From Biscogniauxia marginata (Eukaryota > Ascomycota > Sordariomycetes > Xylariales > Xylariaceae), in contig MU404179.1 in assembly GCA_022695795.1 (NCBI GenBank), positions 1 to 64,000 on the forward strand: a stretch of DNA of 64,000 nucleotides, given 5' to 3'. Below the pieces are notes generated by a model, which was not told where the DNA came from, did no database searches, and was given only the letters and a program-made list of their open reading frames with translations. The translations under genes and the position numbers were made by a program. This document shows, in pieces, positions 10,601 to 23,135 of this stretch (position 1 is the stretch's first letter; every line of letters begins with the position of its first letter).

Positions 10601-11900
10601 AGTTCGAGCGATTGCGCTAGACTCAGACGGTAGAGCTGGCATTTGGGTTCGGGTTCAATCGTCGACACGACCCTGGTGCACGGACGCCTTCCATTCCTGG
10701 ACCCTCCGCGTCATTCCCATTTTGACCTTAGGTAGTGATAGAGGGCAATCATGAAGCTGTGTACAGAAGATGGACATAATTAGGAAATGCTCCGTGGGCT
10801 ACATGTAGGTGGATAGAAGGGAGAATAGCTATGTATACACAGAGAGGGGGTGGGGGGCAGCCCAGAGGGTGACTTTAAGTGGGGGCCTACCGCTAAGTAC
10901 CAGTACCAAACCCAGTACATGCATAGGCTTCAAGTTAACGAGGTGTGTGTGGTAAACAGTCAATCTTGTCTCCCTCAAGGCTGGTCCCGTTTCATTGGCA
11001 CACATCACATCACTGGGCGGGCCAATGACTCCCTCGAGCCGCCATCCATCCTATCATCTTTACAGCTGGAATACCACTAAATTTTCCTTCCGTCAATGCA
11101 CTTTACCCATCTCACATCTCCCCCTCGTCCACTCAGAAGCCGCCGTGGTCATTGTACATAATGGCCCTGCAGGCTACTCTCCCACACAGGCTTGACAGGT
11201 ACTTTTTCGCCACAAGCAACCCACGAGAGCTTGGAGGGAGAGCGTGAGTGACCTGCGGGGAGCTGCAACTTGCACTCGCATCCATCCAAAACATCCCTCT
11301 CACCCCCCCATATCCATATCCATATCCATATCCATACCTACCTACCTATCCACTTACACCACTTATTTACTACTACCTACTCCCGTCTGATGACCGTGAC
11401 ACCGTAACCACAAGCACACGCGGCCAGCCCATTGGCTCTCTGATTAAGACCCATCTCCCTACTGCGACTACTAGTTCCTCCCTTGCTTTTTCTGTTGTTG
11501 TCGCTGTCGTTGTTGTTGCCGTCGTTGTCATCGTTTCATGTTGTATCTTCAAGCCGCCGCCACCGGATAGGAAAAAAGAGGTAGGTAGGGAAATAACTTA
11601 CACGAGTCCGATGCTGTCTTGATGCCGTATAGCGATCGAATTATCACTTCAACCTCCAACTTCGAACTTCGAACCCCCAGCCACAACCCATTTACTACGT
11701 CTAACCTAACCTAACCTAACCTAACCTAACCCTTAACCGATATCATTAACCTAGACTACGCCATTTCATTTGACACCTATCTCAACGCGATATACCCAAT
11801 TGACATTTACACGACTCGTCTGCGCTTCCTGTTGAAGTCGAAACCCCAGTATTCATGGTTCGAATAACTGATCGCTCTTGATCGAGTCCCGACCCTCGGA
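7642..11900. other. Long gene-poor intergenic region
   Basis: More than 4 kb in which I see no gene I can support. Several ORFs of 60-140 codons occur on both strands (for example near 8207-8622, 9187-9591, 9749-10132 and 10406-10754), but none shows domain motifs, consistent splice signals or plausible composition. Short tandem CCATAT repeats occur at about 11309-11336. The final part is the pyrimidine-rich leader of the large gene that follows. Confidence 0.45.
11701..11730. repeat. (CTAAC)6 telomere-like short tandem repeat
   Basis: Six perfect copies of CTAAC, followed by CCTTAACC. On the other strand it reads GTTAG/TTAGG-like, one G short of the fungal telomere unit TTAGGG. It lies about 170 bases before the proposed start of the large lysine-rich gene, so it may be an interstitial telomere-like tract or a promoter microsatellite. 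Confidence 0.8.
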
Positions 11901-14900
11901 ATGGCCGCCGCTACGGTCATACCGTTTTGCGCAAGCGGCACAGGGAGCGAATATCACTCGCCGAAGACCCAGCAGTCCACGGCGACGAAACGGACGACTC
12001 GATACCGCGAAGTCGACCTGCAGAGTCAACTGGAGTTCATTGCAAGGATGTGGCTTTGGGAGAGATCAGGACTATCACCTGTGAGCAGTTCCACACATTC
12101 ATCTCCCGGGTTTCCTTAATGCTATTACCATCGCCCTCGCAGCTCGGCCCGCATACCCTGCAGAACCCTGTCTTTGCGGACCACCTGACGGGCAAAAGAA
12201 CTCGTGGCGCTAAGTCATGTTGGCTGAACTCTGATGGGGGCGGCTTGCACGAGTCCATAGCGGCAGGTTTTGGAAAGTCGCAGCTAACTAACACAAATAG
12301 CAACAGCAGAATGGCTGCATATCAAAACCGCACCGCTATGTCACTATCAAGCCGTTAGTGATCAGCGACGCCACCCCGAAACGATCACAAAGGCTGTCGA
12401 AAACACGCGACGATGATCATGTTTCGCCCGGCACTCCCCTCGACCCATTGCGGACTGGCGAGGCCGCGAACCAGCGAAACCTGGCTCTATCAGATGCCGG
12501 ATGTTACCATCCGTCACCTCCAGACCCCGCGCCGCGTCGGCGACGACAGAAGAACTCACTGTTTGGCGATCCGGCGCTAGATTTCTATGTTGAGTTTGGG
12601 ACCCAAGAAGGTTTGGTCCAACATGCGAAAAAGAAGAAGAAGAACAACAACAATCCGCCAGCACCACCGCCCCCGCCACCGCCGCCCATCAGCCCGGACG
12701 GGAAGAAGGATGAAGGTACTGCTGGTGGTGGTGATGGTGGCGAGCAAAATGGCGATGCTGGTCAGACCGGTGGTGATGATAATGGAGACAGCGACGATAA
12801 GAAGGATGACAAAGAGGACAAAAAGAAAGACGACAAGGATGATAAGGAAGACGACAAGAAGGACGACAAGAAGGGCGACAAGAAGAACGATAAGGGTGAC
12901 AAGAAGGATGAGAAACATGGCGATACGAATATAGACGATGAGCCGGGGGTTTTCGAGACGATCAAGAAAAAGAAAAAGAATAAGATCCAGCCTGAGGAAG
13001 AAACAGTTTCATTGGAAGATTCAACCAAGTCGGACACATTCCAGGAAATTAAACTAGACGATCCGGGACCCTCTGTTGGCTTTAACTTTGGAAACAGCAC
13101 AAACGGTCCTAAAACGGAATCCAAGGGCAGTGCAGGCACTTTTGGTATCTTCGGTGGCACCTGGAATACTGGCTTGACGTCGTGGGGCTGGTCAGCCGGA
13201 CCGAAAGTGGTTGACAAGATTATAGGTAGTAAGGAGGAAAAGAAGGGTACCAATGACGCGAACCAGTGGAGCAGTACGAAGCAGACCGAAGAATCTACCA
13301 TTGCCGATATCAAGTCCGATGATAAGAAGGACGACGGCATTGGCTCTGGTCTCACTCCCGCCAGCAAAAAAGATAAAAAGAAGAAAAAGTATAGTATTTT
13401 GGATCTGGAGCCTACAGACGACAAGAATGACCTCCCTGCCGAAAATCAGGGCGTGAACTCGTTTACAGCCGAGGATACCTGGGGTGGCTGGGACACCTCG
13501 ACGAAGAAAAAGAACAAGAAGGATGCGACGGCGACATTGCTCGCGCCAGAGCCAGAGCCTGAGGTCGGAATGACTGACCCTGCGGCTACAGTACCTGCGA
13601 ATGACTGGCCAATCACTACCAACAAGAAGGATAAGAAGAAGAAGAAGAACGGCATTTTAAACCCCGAACCAGAACCAGAGAGTTCTCAAGCTCTAGAACC
13701 AGAGCAAGCTGCCGCACCCGTCGATATCCTGGATATTTCATCTTCAAAGAAGGAGAAGAAGAAAAAGAAAACAGCAATCGACGAAGCGAAAGATGCTGAT
13801 CGTTCGATCGATGAGCCTGAACCCGATTCTTCAAAAGGGGCCGACATCTGGGGGGATGCATGGCTAACGTCTAAGAAGGACAAGAAAAATAAAAATAAAG
13901 GTGTGACTGGGGAAGTCAACGATCCTGAACCACAGGTGCCTGATCTAAATATCGATATTCCTGCGGCCGACGATACCTGGAGCTGGAGTCTAGGAAAGAA
14001 GGACAAGAAGAAGGTCAGGTCCGTCGAGGAACCCACGGCAAATGAGCCAGCACCACAGTCAGGGGCTGCGACTATAAAACCAGACGACTTCTGGATCAAT
14101 TCGGCTATGCCAAAGAAGGAAAAGAAGAAAAAGAGTAAGAATGCTGAACCGGAGCTACTTGTTGAGGACATGATTGAGGGGGCTGGGGATTCTCTGTCAA
14201 AGCTTGAGGATGACCACTGGAATTTCTTCGGCGCTTCTAAAGAGAAAAAGAAGGGCAAAAACACCGATCCTGAGCCTGAGCCTAAATCAATTCTCACACC
14301 TGAACCCGAGTCCAAGCCTGGAAGGGAAGAAGATGACTGGGAAAATTGGGGGGCCACTACTACCAAGAAGAAGAGTAAGAAAGGCAAGGCTATCGAGGAG
14401 ACCAAGGAGACGGAGTCTAAGAAAGAAGAAGTCGATTCGACCATCTGGGGCACCTTCAAGAAGGATAAAAAGAAGAAGAAAGGGATTCTTGACGATGAGG
14501 CCGCCAAAAAGTTAGATACGCAACCTGGGCCCGAGCCCGAGCCCGAAAAGGAAGGAGACGAAGGTTGGTCTTTTGGGCTTGCCAAGAAGGATAAAAAGAA
14601 GAAGAAGAAGGATGTGCTAGAATCCGACGCACCAAAGGAGCTAGACGCAGACCCAGTGGTCGAACCCGAACCCGAACCCGAACCTGAAGATATGAAGGAC
14701 GAGCAGCTCATCGATGATGACCCCTGGGGGCTATCGACAACTAGTTCCAAGAAGGACAAGAAAAAGAAAAAGAAGGACGCCATGGAAGACCCACTACCCG
14801 AGGAACTTGGACTGATGCCTGAACTCGAGCCGGGAAAGGGGGAAGCGGACGACGATTTGCTGAACTGGTCGACCTCTAAGAATGACAAGAAGAAGAAAAA

Positions 14901-17900
14901 GAGAGTTGTCGAAGAAGAAGCTCCTAACGACCTAGAACCAGAACCCGTACATGAGCCCGCGCCAGATATAGTTCAGAATGACGACGACTTGTTAGCCACT
15001 AGCACTTCTAAGAAGGATAAAAAGAAGAAGAGCAAGGCTATTGTTGAGGAATCTCCCAAGGTATCAGAGCGAACATCTCGTAAGGATAAGGAATCCAAGA
15101 AGGACGACAAAAAGGACGACAAAAAGGAAAAGAAGAAGAAGAAGAAGGGACCTCTTGACGAGGAACCACCAGAGGAAACGGAGGCGATACCAAAGTCTGA
15201 CCCTGATGCGCAACCAGACGCTGAACCGAAGCCTGAGCCTCATGCGGAGGAGCCGAGTAGCGTATGGAGCTTTTGGGGTGCTTCTAAGAAGAGCTCAAAG
15301 AGCACTAAGACCGAGACTCCAGTCGAAACTACCCCCATAACTACGACAGATGAGCACGAAGAGGGTTGGTTTGGTTGGGGCAAGAAAAAGGGCAAGACAT
15401 CAGATGCTCTCGTCGAAGTGAACAAGGAGCCAGAAACTGGCATGGCACCGCCTGCGGTGCCTGAAGCTGACGATGCTGCTGGTGATGATGATTTTTGGAA
15501 CAATCGTAACACTAGCAAAAGGGGGAGGAAGAAGAACGCTGATGGCAGTCTCATACCAGACTCTATCGAAGAACCCAAGGCGGATGACATTTGGGCTTTG
15601 AGTAAGTCAAAGAAAGACAAGAAAAGGAAAGGAAACAAGAACGCGCCAGTCGAGATTGAGCACAGCTCCCAGCTGGATTTCGTTCAGCCTGACTCTGTAG
15701 AAGAATATAAGGGGAGCAAGGTGGACGATGATGACTGGGCTTGGGGCAGCTCAAAAAAGGACAAGAAGAAATCCCCACCACCAGCTCCCACTCCGCCTTC
15801 CTTTGATATGGGCGAACATGCTCAGGAATTAGAGAAAAATGTATGGGGTGAGCCCAGCATCGAAGACGAAGAGAAGGCCGCTGCCGAGGCACTCGAAATT
15901 GAGATCGCCGCGGAAGAGGAAGAGCATGCCGCGCTTGCAGCTAAACAGCAGAAGAAGAAATTAAAGATAAAAGACCAGAGACGATTCGACGAGCTGACTG
16001 AAAATATCAAGAGACGCGCAGAAGAGAAAGCTGCCAAGGAAGCCGAAGACCAGGCTGTGCGCGATGCTGAGGAGGCAGCTGCGGCCGAAGCTTTGGAAGA
16101 CGAGCAGAAAGCTGCTGCGGAGGCTCGCGAGGCTGAGATTGCTGCTGAGGAGGGAGAGCTCGACAAGCTTACTCTAAGAAGTCAAAAGAAGAAATTGAAC
16201 AGGAAGGATCAAAAGCGGTTTGACGAACTCACTGAGAAGGTCAAGGCTCGCGCTGAAGAGAAGGCTGCTGTGGAAGCCGACGAGCAGGGTGTGGGCGAAG
16301 CCGATGACCAAGCCGCACGGGAGGCTGAAGAACAGGCGCAAACGGCCCGTGAAGCAGAAGAAAACGCTGAGCGCCAAGAGCAAGAGGACGAACCAGTCGC
16401 CAAGAAGAAGTCCAAGAAGGGTTCCAAGTCGGATGACAAGAAATCTAAGTCGACCAACTTGAAGGAAAGTAAGAAAGACAAGGACGACGACGATCTTGAC
16501 AACATCGACCTAACCGCCGAACAAGCTGAGGAAATTCTATCAGGCTTGCCGCCGCCAAGAAAGCCCAAGGAGAGCGAGGCGTGGACGTTTTGGGGTGCCA
16601 AAACTAGCCCAAGAAGCTCATTCCCTGAAGCAGTAAGTACCCATCAATCCATATCTTAAGTGGCAGGAGCAGCGGGAGATAGTGAATGCTGAACCATCAA
16701 AGATCCAGGAGTTTGATACGGCCGAGCAGGATGCGTCGCCCTCTTCTAAGGCCGTCAAGGACGACCAGGTGCCGCCTAAGAGGGTTAGAAGCAATAAACT
16801 CGCTGAAAAGTTGAAGAAGTTTGAGTCAGCGAGAGATCATGACGAAGATGCATCTCCTCCGCCGCCGACCGCCCCTACCGCGCCACCTTCCTCAGATGAT
16901 CAAAAGTCAAAGTCAGCGAAGGGTATCCCTGGGGGCTTCCCATTTGAGGATGATGGAGACGATATCGTCGAGATCGTCGACATGGCGCCAGCAGAGAGGA
17001 AATCCAAGAGGAATAGCAAGAAGAGCAGGTTGAAAGATGAGGCGGTGCCGCCTGCCGCTCCCCCTCCTCCAGCTGTGCCCGATGTTCCAATGGCACCTCA
17101 GACACCGCCTCCCGACTCCAGGCAGTCGAAGAGGGAACGGGTGAAGATCAGTCGGGACGGAGGTCCATCGTGGGGAATGTGGTCGGCCTCGCCACGCAAG
17201 GAAGAAAAGAGGTCGTCCAAGTCAAAATTTGACGACAAGAAGCCTAGGAAAGAAAAGGAAGAGAAGGGCTCATCTAAGGGTTCATCCTCTGACAAGGCAG
17301 AACAGCGTGAGAGGAAGCCCATGGCGACTTCCAAGCCACGTTTAAACAGCATGTTCCAAAGTACTCCCCCAATATCACGCTCGATGTCAGCTCGTGAAAA
17401 GCACCACGGCGGAAGCCGACCTAGGAGTTCGCGCCGCACCTCTTACGACATGAGCGGCGGTTTGGTATCACCACCTCCCGAAGAGATGCCGGAGGTATCA
17501 TCCAAAGCGGCCAAAGTCCTTGGTGTTGACAAGAGCTACAGCCGCAAGAGCTCAAAGGCACGTCGCACGGAGGAAGATGATATTTTCATGGCTGGATCCG
17601 CCGATGTCACCCAGAGCCCGGAAATGTCAGCTCGAAGGCGATCAAAGGTAAGAACATGCCATTATACGAACCTAACCCCGCTAACCCAAACCAGGTCAGG
17701 CCAGATGATGATGATGCTGTGATGGACGATGCGGGGGCCTTTGCCGATGTACCGAACCCTAGGCGATCGGCCCCAAGTTCCAAGAAAGGTTTCTCTAGTC
17801 TCTTTGGAGGGCTGATGTCTTCAACTCCGACTCCGCATTCCGACCTCCGTCCTATTCGCCCCGTGCGCCCAGAAATCCACCGTCAGAGTACATATCATAC

Positions 17901-19080
17901 TAACGCACCTGATGATGAGAGGAAGCTTGACAGCAGGGCCCCTGCTCGGCCCACCCCACAGCACCACAACACGTACCCAGGCCATTACGTAGATGATGAT
18001 AGGAGACCTGACAATAGGGCCTCAGACCGCCCTGGATTCCGGCGTCAGCGCGCGTATTATAACCATATCCCAGAAGATGAAAGACCTGACCATAGGATGC
18101 CTGTTCGCCCTGGAGCACATCGTCAAAGCACGTATCATACCCACACTACGGATGACGAGAGAAGACCTGAGAAGAGGGTCAAGCATGCTTACCGACAGAG
18201 CGGTATTATTGATCCTGATGTGGATGCGGATGCGGAGCGCGAAGCGCGCCGTGCCGCACGCCGAGCTAGAAAGGCGGAAGAGAAAGCCGCTGAGGAGTCT
18301 CGTCAGACGAAAGATGAGGCTAGACGCGAGAGGCGCCGACAACAGGAGGAAGAAGCTGAAATGCGGAGACAAGAGGAACGTGAAGCCAGACGAGCAGAAC
18401 GAAGAGCAGCTCGCGAAGCAGAACGCCGTGCCATCGAAGAGGCCGAGGCGAGAGAAGCCGAAAGGGCCGAACGACGCCGACTTCGCCGAGTGGAAAGAGA
18501 GCCCGCCCCTGCTGTTGGTTACTCAGAGGCTGAGGCTGAAGCCCGTCAGGCTGCTCGCCAGGAACGACGCCGCTCGCGATACGTCGATGCCTCTGGGGAC
18601 GACGAAGAACGCAGACGAAGACGTGAGGCCAGGCGGGCCGAGGAGAAGGTTAACTATCGACGATCCATGCCAGTTGTTGATGACCATGGGTACCCCCAGG
18701 AAAGAACTTCCAGACCCACAGTTGACGACCGCAGGAAGAGCGCGGCGGCCTGGCCGCACTCGGGCACGAGCTCGTGGGTGAAGGAACACTCGGATGCCGG
18801 ACCCCCTCCCGACGATGGACACGCTACGGACGCACCCCCAGTAACGGACGACGAAGAGGCCCGCCGCGCGGCCCGTCGTGCCCGCCGTCGGGCCAAGTCC
18901 GGCGACATGGATGCCGAGATGGAGGATGACCAGCGGCGCCGGCGGGCGCGCCGCGAGGAGCGAGAGCGCAAGGACCGTCGCGGCGCTTCGGACGGCAGCG
19001 GAGGTGAGAAGGGCGCCCGGGATTCGTTTTTCACAGAGACGCCTCGAAGCAGCTGGTGGAGAAAGCTGACTGGAGCTTAA
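11901..19080 (+). CDS. Giant Lys/Glu-rich low-complexity repeat protein, about 2,290 aa
   Basis: Proposed exons are 11901-12080, 12301-16632, about 16667-17647 and 17695-19080, all in phase. The centre (about residues 130-1250) repeats a unit roughly 40-60 aa long more than twenty times. Each unit has a short aromatic core such as DDxWxxW followed by SKKDKKKKK and then an acidic-proline run such as EPEPEPE. The region near residues 1300-1450 holds two similar Ala/Glu-rich coiled-coil segments with DELTEKVKARAEEKAA-like sequence. The last quarter is Arg/Glu-rich (EARRAARRARK) and helical. There is no signal peptide, membrane span or enzyme motif. Similar proteins are often labelled involucrin-repeat or hypothetical in ascomycete annotations; the role is unknown, possibly a scaffold. 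The first exon is inferred from an AG acceptor at 12300 and an open frame starting MAAATVIPF, and is less sure. The intron near 16633 is short (34-46 nt) with an ambiguous acceptor. Confidence 0.7.
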
Positions 19081-22037
19081 AGGAGGAGAAGCATCGTCAT
19101 CGTTATATATTCCGCGTCGGTCGTTCGGTCGGTCTTCCGCGGGTTTCAATATCGGGAAATTCTTTTGCGGCGGTTCTGGGTAACGCACAGCTTTTTTTCC
19201 TCCTTTTTTTTATAGCTTTCTTTGTTTCCTGGTTCCCCCCACCTTCGTTTCTAGAAAGTCTAGAGGGATGGATAGATGGATGGATGGAATGGATGATGGG
19301 TCTGCATTTATATACCGTACCATACCATACCATACTACATCCCCACCTTCTTGACAGTTGCGTCGTTTTCCCAACGTGCATGGGAGGGACGGTTGGGTAC
19401 GATAATGTTCGGCTGCACACGTGTCTCCGATAGGCTGTTGGTTATGTTTCGTGCGCGTATGCAATGCGTGTATGTGTGTATATGTGTGGTTGTATGTGTG
19501 TGATATCAGGCATGTATGTATGTATGAATGTCACTGACACGTGGCGAGGCTGAGGAGGGGACGAGGGGGGAAATTCTGGAAAGCCCGTCTCCCACCTATA
19601 AATGATAGGTGATGCGAAATCTATTTAGCTAGGTTGTTACATGGCGCGCGATATCATTCTTGGTTCTGATTTGGTTTTTGAGTTTTTTGAGCGGCTCGGT
19701 GCAATCAACCATGCATGTTATTATGTATGTATGTACGTATAGGATGAGAAAATGAAATATATGTGTGTACCTGTAGGTATATCTATGCGTGTGTGCGTGC
19801 GTGTTGTATATATTACCCACCCTTTTTCGCGTACATTATAGCTCTTCGTGATCCGGTTGGGTAGATTTACCACCACCTGCCTATCTATTTGCTGCTGCCG
19901 CTGCCGCTTTTTGCTCCCCGTGGGGTATGAACGAATCAGGGAAGGGACATGGGCCATTCGTTTATTGTATCGCGTCTTACTCGCTGAACCTGTCTTGTAC
20001 AATAAGAACATGGGGGTTTATGATCTGGTCGGAAACGAGCATAGGTTTTACTCTCTCTTTTTCTCTCTCTTTTGCAGTAGTAAATAAGCGATTCGGGGTT
20101 AAGGCGTCAGCCCCTTGAGTTGGTAATCAGTCTTATTCAGTCATTCATGCCCGTTATTATTACCTACCCGTATATTTCTGAACCTCCTGTCCTGTATTCC
20201 GCGACTGTAGCTAGGTTCGTTGGCTGGTTGGTTAGTTGGCCATCACGCGGGGTAGCCTGTCTTATTACGTGGTGAGAATGCTATATACCAAGCAGGCAAG
20301 ACGTATAACCCCTATATCGCGGGCAATTCGTTGGTTGCCCAAGTTGCAATCTATGCTGTGTATCATACATACGTCGTTTTTGCCTGCTGCTAGCCGCAAC
20401 CTCCCCTCCCTCCAGGAAATAAACACAATATACCTATATACTTGCTTATTGCATAGGTAGTTAGTTACATATAGCCTCGGTAGGTAGGTGCTATGTGTAG
20501 CCGCCGGCATTTGATAGGTAGATAAGTAGACAGGTAAGCATTGGGCAGAGGGAGGGTTGCCTGCAATGTCACATTCGCTCGCGTTTAACGATTCGAAGTG
20601 GTTCGTTGGCGGTGGCCGGGTGGGTGACCTGCGCGTTTGACACTGAGGAGGTAAAACTCTCAATGACACATACACCCCCAGAAAAAAATGCGTGTCTTGC
20701 TCGTGTCTATCTGTGTGCATACATAGGTTCCTGACTTCATAATGGACCCATTTGCACCAGAGCAAGCTTGATCACCATCAGAAGAAAAGGAAAGATAAAG
20801 GGGGAGGGGGGCTTATACTTTGAGGTCTATTTAATACAATAGGGGACAGAGAAGTTTTCATGAGGTAGTAGCTGGCCTACTTCCCTCCCAAATAAAAACA
20901 ACCGTCAGTAATCTGGCTGACCGGTGTGGTGGCTAGGAAGACACTGCTCCGGTAGGAGTAGCCTGTAGTGAACCAAAGTTACGAGAATATCATATGGTGT
21001 AGTTTAGCTATTAGACGAGATAGGCGACCTAAGTAAATTTCTAGAACTATGAGAATCCCGTTGATCAACAGTTTCCCTCATATTTAAATAAAGAGAAAAG
21101 GAGAGAGAGATTGTTGCTAGTTTGCAAACGAGATTTGGTTTCCCTGGGCATGCGCCAAGGGAGCAGTTTAGGTGCACAGTAAACTGAGAGTGATAGGCGT
21201 ATAGGGTCACTACCTAACTAGGTAGACGGAGAGCAATCGCTAACCTAGAGAGCTCCCCCAAGTCCTTCGGGGCGCACACGACTTCTTTCTATGCCTAATT
21301 TCCTGTGAATCAGCTAGCATTGAGGCTGGCCCTTCAGGGCCCCCTGGCAGCATTATGATTGGCCCGATGAAAAATCTCGTGACGATATTTACCTAACCAA
21401 GCATCTGCAAGTAGCCCGTCCCCGTTGGATTCTTGTCCGGAAGCTACCCTTTCCCTACCTTCCAACTAATAAGTAAGGAGATGTCAGCTTCCAAATAAGA
21501 CGAACGGCTCTTGACGGTTAAAGGTGATTCGTTGGACAGGGCAGCAGCCACCAGAGGGGACCGATACAAGTCTATACTTCTCACTAAGAAACGTGAGTTA
21601 TTACGCCTTCGTGGTTCATATTAAACTACATCGCTATTAAAGTGCAAGGGCTTATCACACGAACAAAGGGGGAAAGATCGAAAGCGAGCTGTTTACTAGC
21701 GTGGCTAGGTTAATACCACGAGAATGTAATTCAAGGACAAAAATATCAGGAATCGTCGTAAGTGCTTTTCATAGCTAAATCTCCCTAAAGGACCCTAAAA
21801 GTGACCTAATTCACCACAACCAGATTTCGTAACTAGGTAGGACTTGCTTTCTTTCCTAATGGTTATCATCTCGAGCAAAATAGTATCCGAATCCCTCGCC
21901 TCTCCCCGAAGACGCATATCATCCTCCAAATTCTCAATAGCCAAGGCTTTTTTGTCATGGAAGCAATGGTTTCTGGGCCCCTAGAATCCACCCCCCCCCC
22001 CCTCCCGAGTTTTCCAGTTTCATTATTAAGGACTAGC
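19081..22037. other. Intergenic region before the biosynthetic cluster
   Basis: About 3 kb with no supportable gene. It holds the 3' flank of the large lysine-rich gene, several microsatellite-like patches (GGATGGAT near 19265, CCATA near 19320, TGTATG near 19490 and 19730) and many TAGGTA/CCTACC words. It marks the transition from the 5' genes to the cluster. Confidence 0.5.
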
Positions 22038-22823
22038 TTAATAGGTGTGACCGTTTTCATCGATCCCGGTCATTAGATACTCCGCCATCCGTGCCAGGCC
22101 TCTCGCGGAATACCGTCTGGTAGCCCTCATTCCGCGCTTGATGACTCTCCCCACCCTTCGTGCTGGATGAGTAGCTCTGGGCGAGATGACTAGAGTCCCA
22201 CGTACCATGGGGGGAACTGTGTTCGGGATCATAGCATAAATCGTGGCCATATTTGGAATGTTCCACTTCAGACCAAATCCTACTTGATGTTCTAAGTTCT
22301 CAAGCTCAGTCTTCATATTTCGAATCTCCCGAAGATTCTTGTCAGTAGAAACCATCAATTCCTGGATATTACGGTCCTTCTCCGCAGAAACTTCTCGGGT
22401 TCTCTGTTCCATCTGGTCTTGGGTATCCTTGATTCTCTGATCTCCTTCTGCATAAGCTTTCTCAATTTCTCGGTACTTGTCATAGTTGGCTTTTACAACC
22501 TGTCTTTGTAAATCTTCTAGCTGATCACGGATTGCTCGAATCTTGAAATAGTTTCCCTCAAGGTCCTGCGCGTGTTGTTCGAGGAGCTTGTTTGATAACT
22601 CTAAACTCCCAATCACGGATTTTTGAAGATCACTAGCATCAGTCAACTTGGCTATGGTTGTCAACTCTTCAGTACGTTGTTGATTGATATTTATCAACCC
22701 TTTTCCTTTTCTGTCATCTCGACTCGTCCTCCCTTTCGTCGAGTTGTCTTCAGTCCCGATTCGGACTCCATTTGTTGCATCACCCGAAAGTTGCCCTCGT
22801 CGGTCCCCTGTCCTCCACACCAT
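22038..22823 (-). CDS. Hypothetical coiled-coil protein, about 261 aa, possibly frameshifted
   Basis: An open frame starts MVWRTGDRRGQ and carries a long charged coiled coil at about residues 55-185, with regular Leu/Ile spacing and many Glu, Lys and Gln. The last 75 residues change character to Arg/Met/Ala-rich, while the adjacent frame (22057-22266) reads as a more natural hydrophilic Ser/Gly/His-rich tail. A frame shift or an unseen splice near 22260 is therefore likely. No catalytic or DNA-binding motif is visible. It ends close to the PKS, whose stop lies about 310 bases away on the same strand. Its place in the cluster may be coincidental; it could be a remnant. Confidence 0.4.
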   Translation of the reverse strand: MVWRTGDRRGQLSGDATNGVRIGTEDNSTKGRTSRDDRKGKGLININQQRTEELTTIAKLTDASDLQKSVIGSLELSNKLLEQHAQDLEGNYFKIRAIRDQLEDLQRQVVKANYDKYREIEKAYAEGDQRIKDTQDQMEQRTREVSAEKDRNIQELMVSTDKNLREIRNMKTELENLEHQVGFGLKWNIPNMATIYAMIPNTVPPMVRGTLVISPRATHPARRVGRVIKRGMRATRRYSARGLARMAEYLMTGIDENGHTY

Positions 22824-23135
22824 CTCTTGCCGCTTTACGCAGTTTAAGGGAGGCTTAGCCCTAACTCACGACAGCTCAGGGAGGACATCAAAATAACCTC
22901 CTTTTACACCTAATTGTGTATGTGGGGTAATGTACCTGGGGGTATGCAAAAAGGGGTCTTATACAGAAGGGGGTCACAACTGTTAGCGCGTATGCGACAC
23001 GAAAAGTTTAGATGGCTTGAGCCATAAGCCTTTTACTTTGGAAGCATCTCCTATACGAACTCTATATCCTCCTCTTAGATGATTACATAAAGAAAGTATA
23101 TAGCATGTGGTTTAGCTCCCTTTTCCCTGTTGCCG

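Noticed and set aside
12577..14888. Long antisense ORFs opposite the lysine-rich gene
   Set aside because: They are mirror images of the AAG/GAA repeats (poly-Phe/Leu/Ser), without start context or splicing; shadows of the sense gene.
18523..19188. 221-aa antisense ORF opposite the Arg-rich C terminus of the giant protein
   Set aside because: Explained by high-GC codon use on the sense strand; no motif.
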